15,571 nt of DNA, taken from an uncultured Actinomycetes bacterium. Its GTDB lineage: Bacteria; Actinomycetota; Acidimicrobiia; Acidimicrobiales; RAAP-2. Shown in pieces: positions 7,037 through 15,299 of this stretch. The translations under genes and the position numbers were made by a program. Position 1 is the stretch's first letter. Each line of letters starts with the position of its first letter. The notes below the pieces were generated by a model, which searched no databases, was not told the origin of the DNA, and saw nothing but the letters and a program-made list of their open reading frames with translations. The DNA is taken from positions 1 to 15,571 of the forward strand of contig CAITOG010000380.1 of the NCBI GenBank assembly GCA_903893955.1, in the 5' to 3' direction.

Positions 7037-7479
7037 GTCGTCTGCCCCAGTATCTCGAGGAGCTCCACGAGCCGACCCAGCGACGCCTGGTCAGCTTCAT
7101 CGAGCGATGCGATCCGCTCGACCAAGAACGCCGTCTTGCGGGTGCGGATGCGCTGGAGCTCGCGCCTGCCCTTGGCCGTCACCTTGACCCGACAGATCCG
7201 ACGATCGCTCGGGTCTGCGATCCGCTCGATCAGTCCAGCCGACTCCATCTGGGCCACAAGGCGGGTCATGGTCGGTGGTTGGATCTGCTCCGCCTTCGCC
7301 AACTCACCCAGGGTCGGTGTCTCGAGACGATCGGCCATGCCGAGCATCGATGCCTGCGCTGGCGAGATGCCACCGAGCGACTCCTGACGGAGAAGGCGGT
7401 TCAGGCGGTTGACCGCACCGCGGAGTTGCTCCGCGAGCTCCACATCGTTCGTCGCTGGTTGGGAGGGTGCATCTGCCAT
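7033..7479 (-). CDS. MarR-family winged-helix transcriptional regulator
   Basis: A 148-residue MarR-type repressor. The N-terminal helix (ELAEQLRGAVNRLNRLLRQE) serves dimerisation. The helix-turn-helix is TPTLGELAKAEQIQPPTMTRLVAQMESAGLIERI, with the recognition helix around PPTMTRLVAQM. The wing is ADPSDRRICRVKVTAKGRREL with the conserved D-x-R-R pair, and the C-terminal helices complete the dimer. No redox-sensing Cys is prominent; the single Cys lies in the wing, so small-ligand sensing is more likely than OhrR-type peroxide sensing. It overlaps the MFS gene by four bases and is preceded by its own apparent operator. No Shine-Dalgarno precedes the ATG; a TAATAT box 6 nt upstream points to a leaderless message. 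Confidence 0.9.
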   Translation of the reverse strand: MADAPSQPATNDVELAEQLRGAVNRLNRLLRQESLGGISPAQASMLGMADRLETPTLGELAKAEQIQPPTMTRLVAQMESAGLIERIADPSDRRICRVKVTAKGRRELQRIRTRKTAFLVERIASLDEADQASLGRLVELLEILGQTT

Positions 7480-7485
7480 GCACCC

Positions 7486-7515
7486 ATATTAGTTAGTTGT
7501 GCAAACTAATGTGAC
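7486..7515 (-). promoter_or_regulatory. MarR operator inside a leaderless promoter
   Basis: TTAGTT-GTGCA-AACTAA (7493-7509) is a perfect inverted repeat with 6-bp arms and a 5-bp centre, the size and AT-rich style of MarR-family operators; a second TTAGTT half-site overlaps at 7489-7494. On the minus strand the -10 box TAATAT (complement of 7486-7491) is followed by 6 nt and then the marR ATG. A weak -35 (GTCACA, 4/6 to consensus) lies 18 bp before it, so the repeat fills the spacer. Binding there would block RNA polymerase, giving autorepression of marR and the exporter. Repeat directly seen; function inferred. Confidence 0.75.
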
Positions 7516-7521
7516 GCGCAC

Positions 7522-7863
7522 CTAGAGATCAGCCCGAGGGACCCATCCCCCGGTGCCAACCGGCGCATGTTCGAGATCAGACTCATCGACGCCGCCGATG
7601 ACCTCGGTCACCCAATCGAGTCGACCCTTCAAGATCCTCTCGACGCCGCCTTGGAGCGTGCTCGACGAGACCGCACAGCTTGAGCAGGCACCCTGGAGCT
7701 GCACCTCCACCACCCCAGTGGCCACGTCAGCCGAGACCAGCACGAGGTCGCCACCGTCAGCCTGGACAGCGGGCCTCATCAGCTCAAGCAGCCCCTGGAG
7801 GGCGCTGAGCCGCTCCGCTCGCTGCTCGTCGCTCAGCTCCTCGGCGTTGTGTGTCTCGCTCAC
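7522..7863 (-). CDS. NifU C-terminal-like Fe-S cluster scaffold protein
   Basis: A 113-residue stand-alone Nfu domain. The core is LMRPAVQADGGDLVLVSADVATGVVEVQLQGACSSCAVSSSTLQGGVERIL (about 28-78), with the Cys60-x-x-Cys63 pair that in homologues holds a bridging [4Fe-4S] cluster between two subunits for delivery to target proteins. It has a short charged N-terminal extension and a 25-residue tail rich in Gly and Pro. The start is GTG, with AGGAG about 11 nt upstream, a rather long spacing; no ATG is available nearby. It ends 42 bp before marR on the same strand but has no evident functional tie to the MarR/MFS pair. Family call is firm. Confidence 0.88.
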   Translation of the reverse strand: MSETHNAEELSDEQRAERLSALQGLLELMRPAVQADGGDLVLVSADVATGVVEVQLQGACSSCAVSSSTLQGGVERILKGRLDWVTEVIGGVDESDLEHAPVGTGGWVPRADL

Positions 7864-7909
7864 CTGGGGTCTCTCTCCTGCTCGTCGGCGCCCTCACAGT
7901 CTGCCGTGC

Positions 7910-7926
7910 CGACGACAACTTCGTCG
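7910..7926. repeat. 6-5-6 inverted repeat in divergent nfu/yihY region
   Basis: CGACGA-CAACT-TCGTCG is a perfect inverted repeat between the nfu start (7863) and the yihY leader. It has the same arm and spacer lengths as the marR operator but a different sequence. It could be an operator or a small hairpin; arms this short occur by chance in GC-rich DNA. Confidence 0.3.
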
Positions 7927-7956
7927 CGGCTGGGCCATGGTTCGATGTGGCTTCAC

Positions 7957-7995
7957 TATCGTGTCGCCATGGCCCGCTCACCGTCCGCCAGCTGA
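7957..7995 (+). promoter_or_regulatory. Possible leaderless promoter and 8-codon leader ORF
   Basis: TATCGT (7957-7962) lies 6 nt before an ATG at 7969 that opens an 8-codon frame (MARSPSAS). Its TGA (7993-7995) shares one base with the YihY start codon at 7995 (TGATG). If transcription starts at the ATG, ribosomes would translate the leader and restart on the overlapping ATG. No Shine-Dalgarno precedes the YihY start, which fits coupling. The -35 is poor. Inference from geometry only. Confidence 0.4.
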
Positions 7996-8939
7996 TGGCC
8001 TCGGTGGCGACGCAGTGGCAGCGGCTCGTCGACGTCATCGATCGGCTCCAGCGACGCTTCCGTGTGAGTGCGATCAGCGTCGGGGTCATCAAGCGCTACG
8101 GCGACGACCGAGGTGGCATGTACGCCGCCCTGATCACGTTCTACGGCTTGTTGTCGGTCTTCCCGCTCCTGCTGCTCTTCAGCACAGTCGCCAGCCGGCT
8201 ACTCGGCCCGGACTCGAAGGCGACCAAGAGCCTCATCAACTCGGCCCTGGAGCAGTTCCCCGTGATCGGGACACGCCTCTCCGCCAACGTCCACGCCTTG
8301 AGCCGCGGCAACACGCTCGCCACCGTCGTCTCCGCCCTCTTCCTCCTCTGGGGCGCCCTCGGCGTCACCTCCGCCCTCCAGACGGCGTCACACCGAATGT
8401 GGCGTCGCCCCCGCTTCGAAGAGCCCGACGTGCTCAAGCGCACTGCACGAGGCCTGCTGCTCTTGGGCGTGGTAGCGGCCTCGGTCGTCTTGACCACGGC
8501 CGCTGCGGCGCTCTCGTCGAGCGGCTACCTGCGCCAGTTCTCGACCATCTTGCCGCTGGCGATCTTCATCGCACAGGTCGTCGTCAACATCGGCTCCTAC
8601 TTCCTGGCGCTCAAGATCCTGGCGCCACCGGGCACCAGCTGGCGAGCACTCGTCCCTGGCACCATCGTCGGCGGCCTCGGATGGTCGATCCTCCAGCAGG
8701 TCGGTGGCTACCTGATCAGCCACCAGCTCCACCGGACCTCTGAGATCTACGGCTTCTTCGCCATCGTGCTGGGGCTGATCTTCTGGCTCAACCTCGGCGC
8801 GCAGCTGTTCCTGCTCTCGAGCGAGCTCAACGTCGTGCTGGCGACCTCAGCGTGGCCACGTGGCCTGACCGAGCCCTCAGATGAAGTCAAGGCCGAGCTG
8901 GCCAAGGCTCACGAAGAGGCCGAGCCACCGTCGAACTGA
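7995..8939 (+). CDS. YihY/BrkB family inner-membrane protein
   Basis: A 314-residue integral membrane protein of the YihY/virulence factor BrkB family (once misnamed RNase BN), whose function is unsettled. The family pattern is clear: the amphipathic N-terminus, then YGDDRGGMYAALITFYGLLSVFPLLLLF, where the cytosolic helix meets TM1. Next comes NTLATVVSALFLLWGALGVTSALQTASHRMW, followed by TARGLLLLGVVAASVVLTTAAAAL, ILPLAIFIAQVVVNIGSYFLALKIL, WRALVPGTIVGGLGWSILQQVGGYLI and YGFFAIVLGLIFWLNLGAQLFLLSSELN, about six helices in all. The tail is acidic and cytosolic. The open frame extends to 7851, but residues there look unrelated, so the ATG at 7995 is preferred. Its last 31 nt overlap the convergent AhpD-like gene. 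Confidence 0.85.
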   Translation: MASVATQWQRLVDVIDRLQRRFRVSAISVGVIKRYGDDRGGMYAALITFYGLLSVFPLLLLFSTVASRLLGPDSKATKSLINSALEQFPVIGTRLSANVHALSRGNTLATVVSALFLLWGALGVTSALQTASHRMWRRPRFEEPDVLKRTARGLLLLGVVAASVVLTTAAAALSSSGYLRQFSTILPLAIFIAQVVVNIGSYFLALKILAPPGTSWRALVPGTIVGGLGWSILQQVGGYLISHQLHRTSEIYGFFAIVLGLIFWLNLGAQLFLLSSELNVVLATSAWPRGLTEPSDEVKAELAKAHEEAEPPSN

Positions 8940-9259
8940 TCGAAGGCCGCGAGGGCTCGAGGACCCCAGACCGTGCCCGGACCGCCATTCATCATGATCG
9001 CCACCCCGGCGATCTCAGCCACCTCGGTGCGCGTCGCTCCTTTTCGAGCGGCACCACGGGCGTGGGCCGCTACGCAGCCGTCGCATTCACGTGTGATCGC
9101 GATCGCAAGTGCGACGAGCTCCTTGGTCTTGGCATCGATGGCGCCCGGCGCCATCGCGGCGCGGCTCAACTCATTGAAGGCCGAGAGCACCTCAGGGATC
9201 TCTCGTCGCAGTTCGACCGCCGGCTGCTTCAAGTCGGCTTGGATCTCGTGGAAGTCCAT
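8909..9259 (-). CDS. Carboxymuconolactone decarboxylase family (AhpD-like) protein
   Basis: A 116-residue all-helical protein with the AhpD-type active site E-C-x-x-C-x-x-x-H: Glu58, Cys59, Cys62, His66 in RECDGCVAAHARGA. In AhpD this dithiol reduces a peroxiredoxin partner; many homologues are alkylhydroperoxidase-like or of unknown role, and the decarboxylase name is only the family label. GATRTEVAEIAGVAIMMNGGPG follows, the usual second half. Two starts compete: the ATG at 9257-9259, with AAGGAG 10 nt upstream, and a GTG at 9266-9268 that overlaps the nucleosidase stop as GTGA but has AAGGAG only 1 nt before it. I prefer the ATG. Downstream partner of the nucleosidase in one transcript; its 3' end overlaps yihY by 31 nt. 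Confidence 0.85.
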   Translation of the reverse strand: MDFHEIQADLKQPAVELRREIPEVLSAFNELSRAAMAPGAIDAKTKELVALAIAITRECDGCVAAHARGAARKGATRTEVAEIAGVAIMMNGGPGTVWGPRALAAFDQFDGGSASS

Positions 9260-9264
9260 CGTGG

Positions 9265-9876
9265 TCACGCTCCTTGGGCGGTGGTTGGACGTGTGGGTTG
9301 AGGGAGCCCCTCGGCGAGGCGACGGCTGAGCTCCTCTGAGCAGGCGGCGACCGAGTCGATCCAGGAGCGCACCGCCCCCTCATCCGCCTCGTCGCTCACG
9401 TGCTTGAGCAAGGTGACCGGGAGCGACAGTCGGTACCCGACGTGGGCCACTGCGTAGCCCTCCATGTCGACGAGATCAGCTCGCTGGCCAAGCCGGTCTC
9501 GTGTGGCCCGGTCCGCTACGAACTGATCCCCGGTCGCCAGCGTCAGTCCCTCCCCGAGAACGAGCAATGGCGCCGGGTCCTCGCCGACCAGCGCCTCGAT
9601 GGCCGCCGAGTCCACGTCGTGCTGGAGGACCGTCCCGATCAGGTGGGTCCCCTCGAGGCCACTGCGCAACGCTCCCGCCGTACCGACGTTGATGAGTGCG
9701 CTCGGTCGGCGCTCGTGCTCGAGTGGGACGAGCACCTCGAGCAGCGTCGAGGTGGCAGCGACCTTCCCGACACCGATCACGAGCACCGGCAGCTCCGTGG
9801 CGAGGTGTTCAGCCTCCTCGTGCACGGCGACGACGAGCAGCGGTGCTGCTGGGTCGATCGCGCCACGAAGCTCCAC
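9265..9876 (-). CDS. Compact MTAN/PNP-family nucleosidase
   Basis: A 203-residue member of the purine nucleoside phosphorylase/MTA-SAH nucleosidase superfamily. VVAVHEEAEHL (15-25) holds the early catalytic-type Glu, VIGVGKVAAT (33-42) and INVGTAGALRSG (62-73) are the Gly-rich core, and ATGDQFVAD (114-122), VDMEGYAVAHV (136-146; the Met-Glu pair) and LKHVSDEAD (157-165; Asp162) complete the site. Such enzymes cleave the N-glycosidic bond of methylthioadenosine, S-adenosylhomocysteine or related nucleosides. It is shorter than the usual 230 or so residues: only about 15 residues separate the first Glu from the GVGKVAA strand, against roughly double that in E. coli MTAN. Substrate is therefore uncertain. 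Starts with GTG, no Shine-Dalgarno; TAGCCT lies 7 nt upstream, suggesting a leaderless start. Confidence 0.78.
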   Translation of the reverse strand: MELRGAIDPAAPLLVVAVHEEAEHLATELPVLVIGVGKVAATSTLLEVLVPLEHERRPSALINVGTAGALRSGLEGTHLIGTVLQHDVDSAAIEALVGEDPAPLLVLGEGLTLATGDQFVADRATRDRLGQRADLVDMEGYAVAHVGYRLSLPVTLLKHVSDEADEGAVRSWIDSVAACSEELSRRLAEGLPQPTRPTTAQGA

Positions 9877-9936
9877 AGCGCCGAGGCTAGATGCACACCA
9901 CGCTGGTCGCTAGGGTGTCGCAGGGCACGAGGAGGG
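9877..9936. promoter_or_regulatory. Divergent nucleosidase/carbonic anhydrase promoter
   Basis: On the minus strand TAGCCT (complement of 9884-9889) is 7 nt before the nucleosidase GTG. On the plus strand TAGGGT (9911-9916) would start a short leader carrying AGGAGG (9930-9935) before the carbonic anhydrase start. The two -10-like boxes are only about 21 bp apart, so the promoters would overlap. No convincing -35 boxes are seen. Confidence 0.4.
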
Positions 9937-9939
9937 ATG

Positions 9940-10446
9940 ATGGACCCGATCACCAGCGCGATCGACCACAACGCCGACTATGTGCGTCGCCACGGGGTCC
10001 GCCAGCTGCCGACCGAGCCCATGCAGCACCTGGCCATCGTGACCTGCATGGACTCGAGGCTGGATCTCTTCGGAGCGCTGGGCCTCGATCTCGGCCAAGC
10101 GCACATCATCCGCAATGCGGGCGGCATCGCCACCGACGACGTCGTCCGTTCGCTCGTGCTCTCCCAGCGCAAGCTCGGGACCCAGCGGATCATGCTGATC
10201 CACCACACCCGCTGCGGACTCGAGGGGCTCGACGAGGAGGATCTGCGCCAATCGCTCGCACACGACACCGGCCTCGAGACCACCATGGCCTTCGGCTCGT
10301 TCCGGGACCCGGCAGCCAATGTGCGCCAGACAGCGGCGCGCCTCAATGAGGAGCCGACCTTGCGCCAGGTCGAGATTCGCGGCTTCGTCTTCGACGTCGA
10401 CACCGGCGCCCTCGAAGAGGTCGACCTGAGCGACTCTGACAACTAG
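9940..10446 (+). CDS. Beta-class carbonic anhydrase
   Basis: A 168-residue zinc enzyme interconverting CO2 and bicarbonate. The metal site is complete: Cys36 in CMDSR, His89 and Cys92 in HHTRCG, with the Asp38/Arg40 dyad. RNAGGIATDDVVRSL (58-72) and the C-terminal RGFVFDVDTGALEEV are typical of the small cytosolic type seen in Mycobacterium tuberculosis Rv1284, which has nearly the same length and motif spacing. There are two adjacent ATGs: AGGAGG ends 1 nt before the first (9937) and 4 nt before the second (9940), so the second is preferred on spacing. Transcribed divergently from the nucleosidase; its TAG stop shares the palindrome CTAG with the stop of the convergent acetyltransferase. Confidence 0.92.
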   Translation: MDPITSAIDHNADYVRRHGVRQLPTEPMQHLAIVTCMDSRLDLFGALGLDLGQAHIIRNAGGIATDDVVRSLVLSQRKLGTQRIMLIHHTRCGLEGLDEEDLRQSLAHDTGLETTMAFGSFRDPAANVRQTAARLNEEPTLRQVEIRGFVFDVDTGALEEVDLSDSDN

Positions 10447-10896
10447 AGGAGACGTTTGAAGCCGCGGTGGCTCGGCTCGAAGCCGTGCCGCTCATAGAAG
10501 CGGTGCGCGTCAGTCCGCTGCAGGTTCGATGTCAGCTGGAGGCGATAGCAGCCTTGCGCCGCCGCTCTTCGAGCAGCCTCTTCGAGCAGCGCACCGCCGA
10601 TGCCACCCGAACGGTACCCCTCGAGGACGTGGAGCGACTCGATCTCAGCGCACCATCCGCCCTGCCCCTGGAGGTGGCGGAACACGATGAGCTGACAGAC
10701 GCCGACCACCACGTGGTTGAGTTCAGCGACGAGGACGGTGGACGGGCCGGCGACGATGTCCTCGATCGCTTCTGCATAGCGCTCGGTCGCTGCGAGGTCC
10801 TCCCTCCCCGGCGTGAGGGTTCCTGCCGCCAAGATAGCGACGACGGACGACGCGTCCTGACCGGTTGCAGTCCTGATGTGCGGCGGGCGACTGCCC

Positions 10897-10904
<8 letters not shown>
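10443..10904 (-). CDS. GNAT-family N-acetyltransferase
   Basis: A 153-residue single-domain GNAT. The beta strands VLVAELNHVVVGVCQLIVF (57-75) and WCAEIESLHV (84-93) precede the acetyl-CoA pyrophosphate loop YRSGGIGGALLEEAARRAAAQG (97-118), matching R/Q-x-x-G-x-G/A. RTDAHRFYERHGFEPSHRGFKRLL (130-153) is the usual C-terminal signature. It moves an acetyl group from acetyl-CoA to an amine or a lysine side chain; the substrate is not set by sequence. The ATG lies within the last codons of acetyl-CoA synthetase (8-nt overlap) and has no Shine-Dalgarno, so it is probably translated by coupling. That pairing recalls acetyltransferases that switch off Acs by lysine acetylation, but this is inference. 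Its stop overlaps the carbonic anhydrase stop by four bases. Confidence 0.87.
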
Positions 10905-12885
<1,981 letters not shown>

Positions 12886-12975
12886 CGCCTCTCCCCCCGG
12901 TTGTCTGTTCCTCGAACTCGCTCCCGATGGTAGGTGGCCAGTGGTCGCGAGATGGTCGGTGGACTCTGTGGTCGC
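12886..12975 (-). promoter_or_regulatory. acs upstream region
   Basis: This 90-bp gap holds a possible minus-strand -10 TACCAT (complement of 12927-12932) about 40 nt before the acs ATG, leaving a leader with the Shine-Dalgarno. TGGTCG recurs at 12942, 12953 and 12969 (plus-strand reading), the first two 11 bp apart. No clear -35 and no terminator behind the upstream dehydrogenase gene, so read-through is possible. Confidence 0.3.
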
Positions 12976-13725
12976 TCAGGCTGCTCCGAGGACATAGTGG
13001 GCGACACGTCTGAGCACCGGACGTGGCGTGAAGCGAACCGAGACGGCGTTGATCTTGTTCATCAGCCCTGGAACTGCGACGACGTCCTTTCGCCGCATCG
13101 CTGCCAATGCCTCGGCTGCGATCTGCGTCGACGAGGGGAGCTTGCGGTCCTTGACCAAGCGGGACTCGCCGATGTGGGCAGCGTCCTGAAAGCCAGAAGC
13201 GAAGGCGCCGGGGCAGAACGCGGTGACGCTCACCCCGCTGCCGCGGACCTCCTCAGCGATGGCCTCGGTCAACGAGAGGACATATGCCTTGGTCGCCCCG
13301 TAGACAGCCATCGTCGGGCCGGCCTGGAACGCTGCGGTCGAGGCGATGTTCAAGATGCTGCCGCTCCCCCGCTCGAGCATCGCCGGCAATGCTGCGCTTG
13401 CCAGCTCTGTCAGCGCCACGCAGTTCACCTCGATCATCTGCGTGACCCGACCCGTGGGCATTGAGGCGAACGCACCGTGCTCTCCGAACCCGGCGTTGTT
13501 GATCAGGATGTCCACCTTCGACGCTGCCGCAGCGACCTCGGCGCGGCCCTCGGCGGTGCCAAGATCAGCCTCGATGATGGTGACCTTCTCGAACCTCGCA
13601 GCGAGCTCCTCGAGCGGTCCCCGGGTGCGTGCCACGACGAAGAGCTCCACGCCCTCCTGACCGAGCGTCGTTGCCATCTCGAGCCCGATACCGCTCGATG
13701 CGCCTGTCACCAGTGCTGTCGCCAT
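12976..13725 (-). CDS. Short-chain dehydrogenase/reductase (classical SDR)
   Basis: A 249-residue NAD(P)-dependent oxidoreductase of standard SDR length. The dinucleotide site is TGASSGIG (7-14), the NNAG motif is at 76-79, and the catalytic set is Asn101, Ser129 (NIASTAAF), Tyr142 and Lys146 (YGATK). CPGAF (171-175) follows. ARTRG after beta 2 (32-36) has Arg at the cofactor-ribose position, which favours NADPH. The C-terminal part (GLMNKINAVSVRFTPRPVLRRVAHYVLG) resembles the DltE/YdfG-like oxidoreductases that often act on unknown carbonyl or hydroxyl substrates. The start is well supported: AGGAGG is 5 nt before the ATG. Divergent from the HtrA-like protease across 142 bp. Confidence 0.88.
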   Translation of the reverse strand: MATALVTGASSGIGLEMATTLGQEGVELFVVARTRGPLEELAARFEKVTIIEADLGTAEGRAEVAAAASKVDILINNAGFGEHGAFASMPTGRVTQMIEVNCVALTELASAALPAMLERGSGSILNIASTAAFQAGPTMAVYGATKAYVLSLTEAIAEEVRGSGVSVTAFCPGAFASGFQDAAHIGESRLVKDRKLPSSTQIAAEALAAMRRKDVVAVPGLMNKINAVSVRFTPRPVLRRVAHYVLGAA

Positions 13726-13775
13726 GTGCCCCTCCTCGTCCGTGGTCCACCAAGTCTGCCTGCTCGATGTCCACC

Positions 13776-13795
13776 GGTCTTATCGAGGTCTTATC
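13776..13795. promoter_or_regulatory. 11-bp-period direct repeat upstream of the protease gene
   Basis: GGTCTTATC occurs exactly twice, at 13776-13784 and 13787-13795, a period of 11 bp. Direct repeats at this period are the usual target of OmpR/PhoB-type response regulators. It lies 73-92 nt before the protease ATG and 51-70 nt before the divergent dehydrogenase ATG, so either gene could be controlled. A weak -10 (TAGATC, 13832-13837) lies downstream for the protease. Binding is inferred. Confidence 0.5.
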
Positions 13796-13867
13796 CTCAC
13801 CTCTACGCCCGCTTAGGCAGCCAGCGTTCACTAGATCACGGAACGAACGCAGACCGAGGAGCACGCA

Positions 13868-15211
13868 ATGGATCAGGATGACACGATGCCGAACCTCCCG
13901 GCCGGCAACGACCGGCCCAACTGGGAGTTCTCCGGGACCGACGAGCAGCCGACCGCGCAGATCCCTGCGGCGATGACACCACCGCCGTTCGAGCCAGGCG
14001 GCGGCGAGGGATCCACCGCGACAATGAGCGCACCGCCGAGCGCACCACGCAGCCGGGTCGGCATCATCGGCCTGTGCGCCGCAGTGGCAGCCGCATTCTT
14101 CGGCCTCGGGATCGGCCACATCGTGTGGCCACCGAGCTCGACCACCTCTTCGTCCTCTTCTGCCCAGCAGGCAAACCCAACCCAGCCTGTCCAGCCGAAC
14201 TTCGGCGACAGCGATGGCCCGAGCAGCCAGTCAGGTACCGCTGAGGGTGCCGCGAGCTCAGCCAAGGTGGCGCAGGTCGCCGCCAAGGTGAGCCCAGCGC
14301 TGGTCGATATCAACACCGACCTCGGCTACCAGCAGTCCTCAGCCGCGGGCACCGGCATCGTGCTCAGCTCGAACGGAACCGTGCTGACCAACAACCACGT
14401 CATCTCGGGAGCCACCAAGATCACCGCCACCGACATCGGGAACGGCAAGACCTACAACGCCCTCGTGGTCGGCTACGACCGCTCACACGACATCGCCGTG
14501 ATCAAGCTCGTCGGCGCCAGCGGGCTAACGACTGCCTCGCTCGGCAACTCTCGAACCGCCTCGGTCGGTCAGTCGGTCATCGGGATCGGCAATGCAGGTG
14601 GCGTCGGCGGCGCCCCGTCGACCGCCGCCGGCTCGATCACCGCGCTGAACCAGTCGATCACGGCCTCCGACGAGGCGAACGGGCAATCCGAGCAGCTCAT
14701 TGGGCTCATCCAGACCAACGCCCCGATCCAGCCAGGTGACTCCGGTGGTCCGCTGGTCAGCCTCGGGGGCTCGGTGCTCGGCGTCAACACCGCCGCCTCG
14801 TCCTCCTACAGCTTCAACACGAGCGGCTCGCAGGGCTTTGCGATCCCGATCAACACGGCACTCTCGATCGCACACGAGATCATCGCCGGCCACGCCAGCG
14901 ACACGGTCCACCTGGGCCAGACCGGCTTCATGGGCGTCCAGGTCCAGGCAGCGTCGAACGACTCGACAGGCGGCCAGACGACCGGCGTGTCGGTTGGCGG
15001 TACCGTCAGCGGCTCCCCAGCCGCACAGGCGGGCCTGGCCGCGGGCTCGACCATCCTGTCGGTCAACGGCACCACGGTGTCGACGCCGCAGCAGCTCACG
15101 GCGCTCCTCGGCCGCTACCACCCGGGCGACACGGTCAAGGTCACCTGGACCAGCGCTGGGGGCACCACCACCACGTCATCGATCACCCTGGCGAAGGGTC
15201 CTGCTGCCTGA
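13868..15211 (+). CDS. S1C (HtrA/DegP-like) serine protease with PDZ domain
   Basis: A 447-residue membrane-anchored quality-control protease. Residues 1-63 are a Pro/Gly-rich cytosolic segment, 64-87 form one transmembrane helix (VGIIGLCAAVAAAFFGLGIGHIVW), and 88-135 are a Ser/Gln-rich extracytoplasmic linker. The trypsin-like domain (about 136-340) has the triad His177 (TNNHV), Asp208 (SHDIAVIKL) and Ser292 (GDSGGPL). A PDZ domain (about 352-443) carries GFMGVQVQ, SPAAQAGLAAGSTILSVNG and LLGRYHPGDTVKV. Catalysis would take place outside the membrane on misfolded or unassembled proteins. This layout matches actinobacterial HtrA-like proteins. GAGGAG is 6 nt before the ATG. Upstream lies an 11-bp-period direct repeat suited to a response regulator, consistent with envelope-stress control; downstream is a strong hairpin. 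Confidence 0.93.
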   Translation: MDQDDTMPNLPAGNDRPNWEFSGTDEQPTAQIPAAMTPPPFEPGGGEGSTATMSAPPSAPRSRVGIIGLCAAVAAAFFGLGIGHIVWPPSSTTSSSSSAQQANPTQPVQPNFGDSDGPSSQSGTAEGAASSAKVAQVAAKVSPALVDINTDLGYQQSSAAGTGIVLSSNGTVLTNNHVISGATKITATDIGNGKTYNALVVGYDRSHDIAVIKLVGASGLTTASLGNSRTASVGQSVIGIGNAGGVGGAPSTAAGSITALNQSITASDEANGQSEQLIGLIQTNAPIQPGDSGGPLVSLGGSVLGVNTAASSSYSFNTSGSQGFAIPINTALSIAHEIIAGHASDTVHLGQTGFMGVQVQAASNDSTGGQTTGVSVGGTVSGSPAAQAGLAAGSTILSVNGTTVSTPQQLTALLGRYHPGDTVKVTWTSAGGTTTTSSITLAKGPAA

Positions 15212-15241
15212 GCCGGAGCACGAACGACTCGCTCGATAGGA

Positions 15242-15280
15242 TCACTGCCCATCGGCCATGCTGGTGCCGATGGGCAGTGA
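15242..15280. terminator. 15-bp perfect hairpin after the protease gene
   Basis: Bases 15242-15256 pair without mismatch to 15266-15280 around a 9-nt loop (15257-15265). It begins 31 nt after the protease stop and ends 19 nt before the chosen cupin start. No U-tract follows on either strand, as in many proposed actinobacterial terminators. A TAGGAT box (15237-15242) touches the left arm, so it could instead be an operator or a leader structure for the cupin gene. Hairpin certain, role inferred. Confidence 0.6.
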
Positions 15281-15299
15281 GACGAGCGAGGAGCCACCC

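Noticed and set aside
9400..9939. Plus-strand open frame leading into carbonic anhydrase
   Set aside because: It is antisense to the nucleosidase, whose motifs are clear; carbonic anhydrase homology begins at MDPITS.
12942..12974. TGGTCG repeated three times upstream of acs
   Set aside because: The 11- and 16-bp intervals are irregular and a 6-mer of this composition recurs by chance in GC-rich DNA; noted only within the promoter entry.
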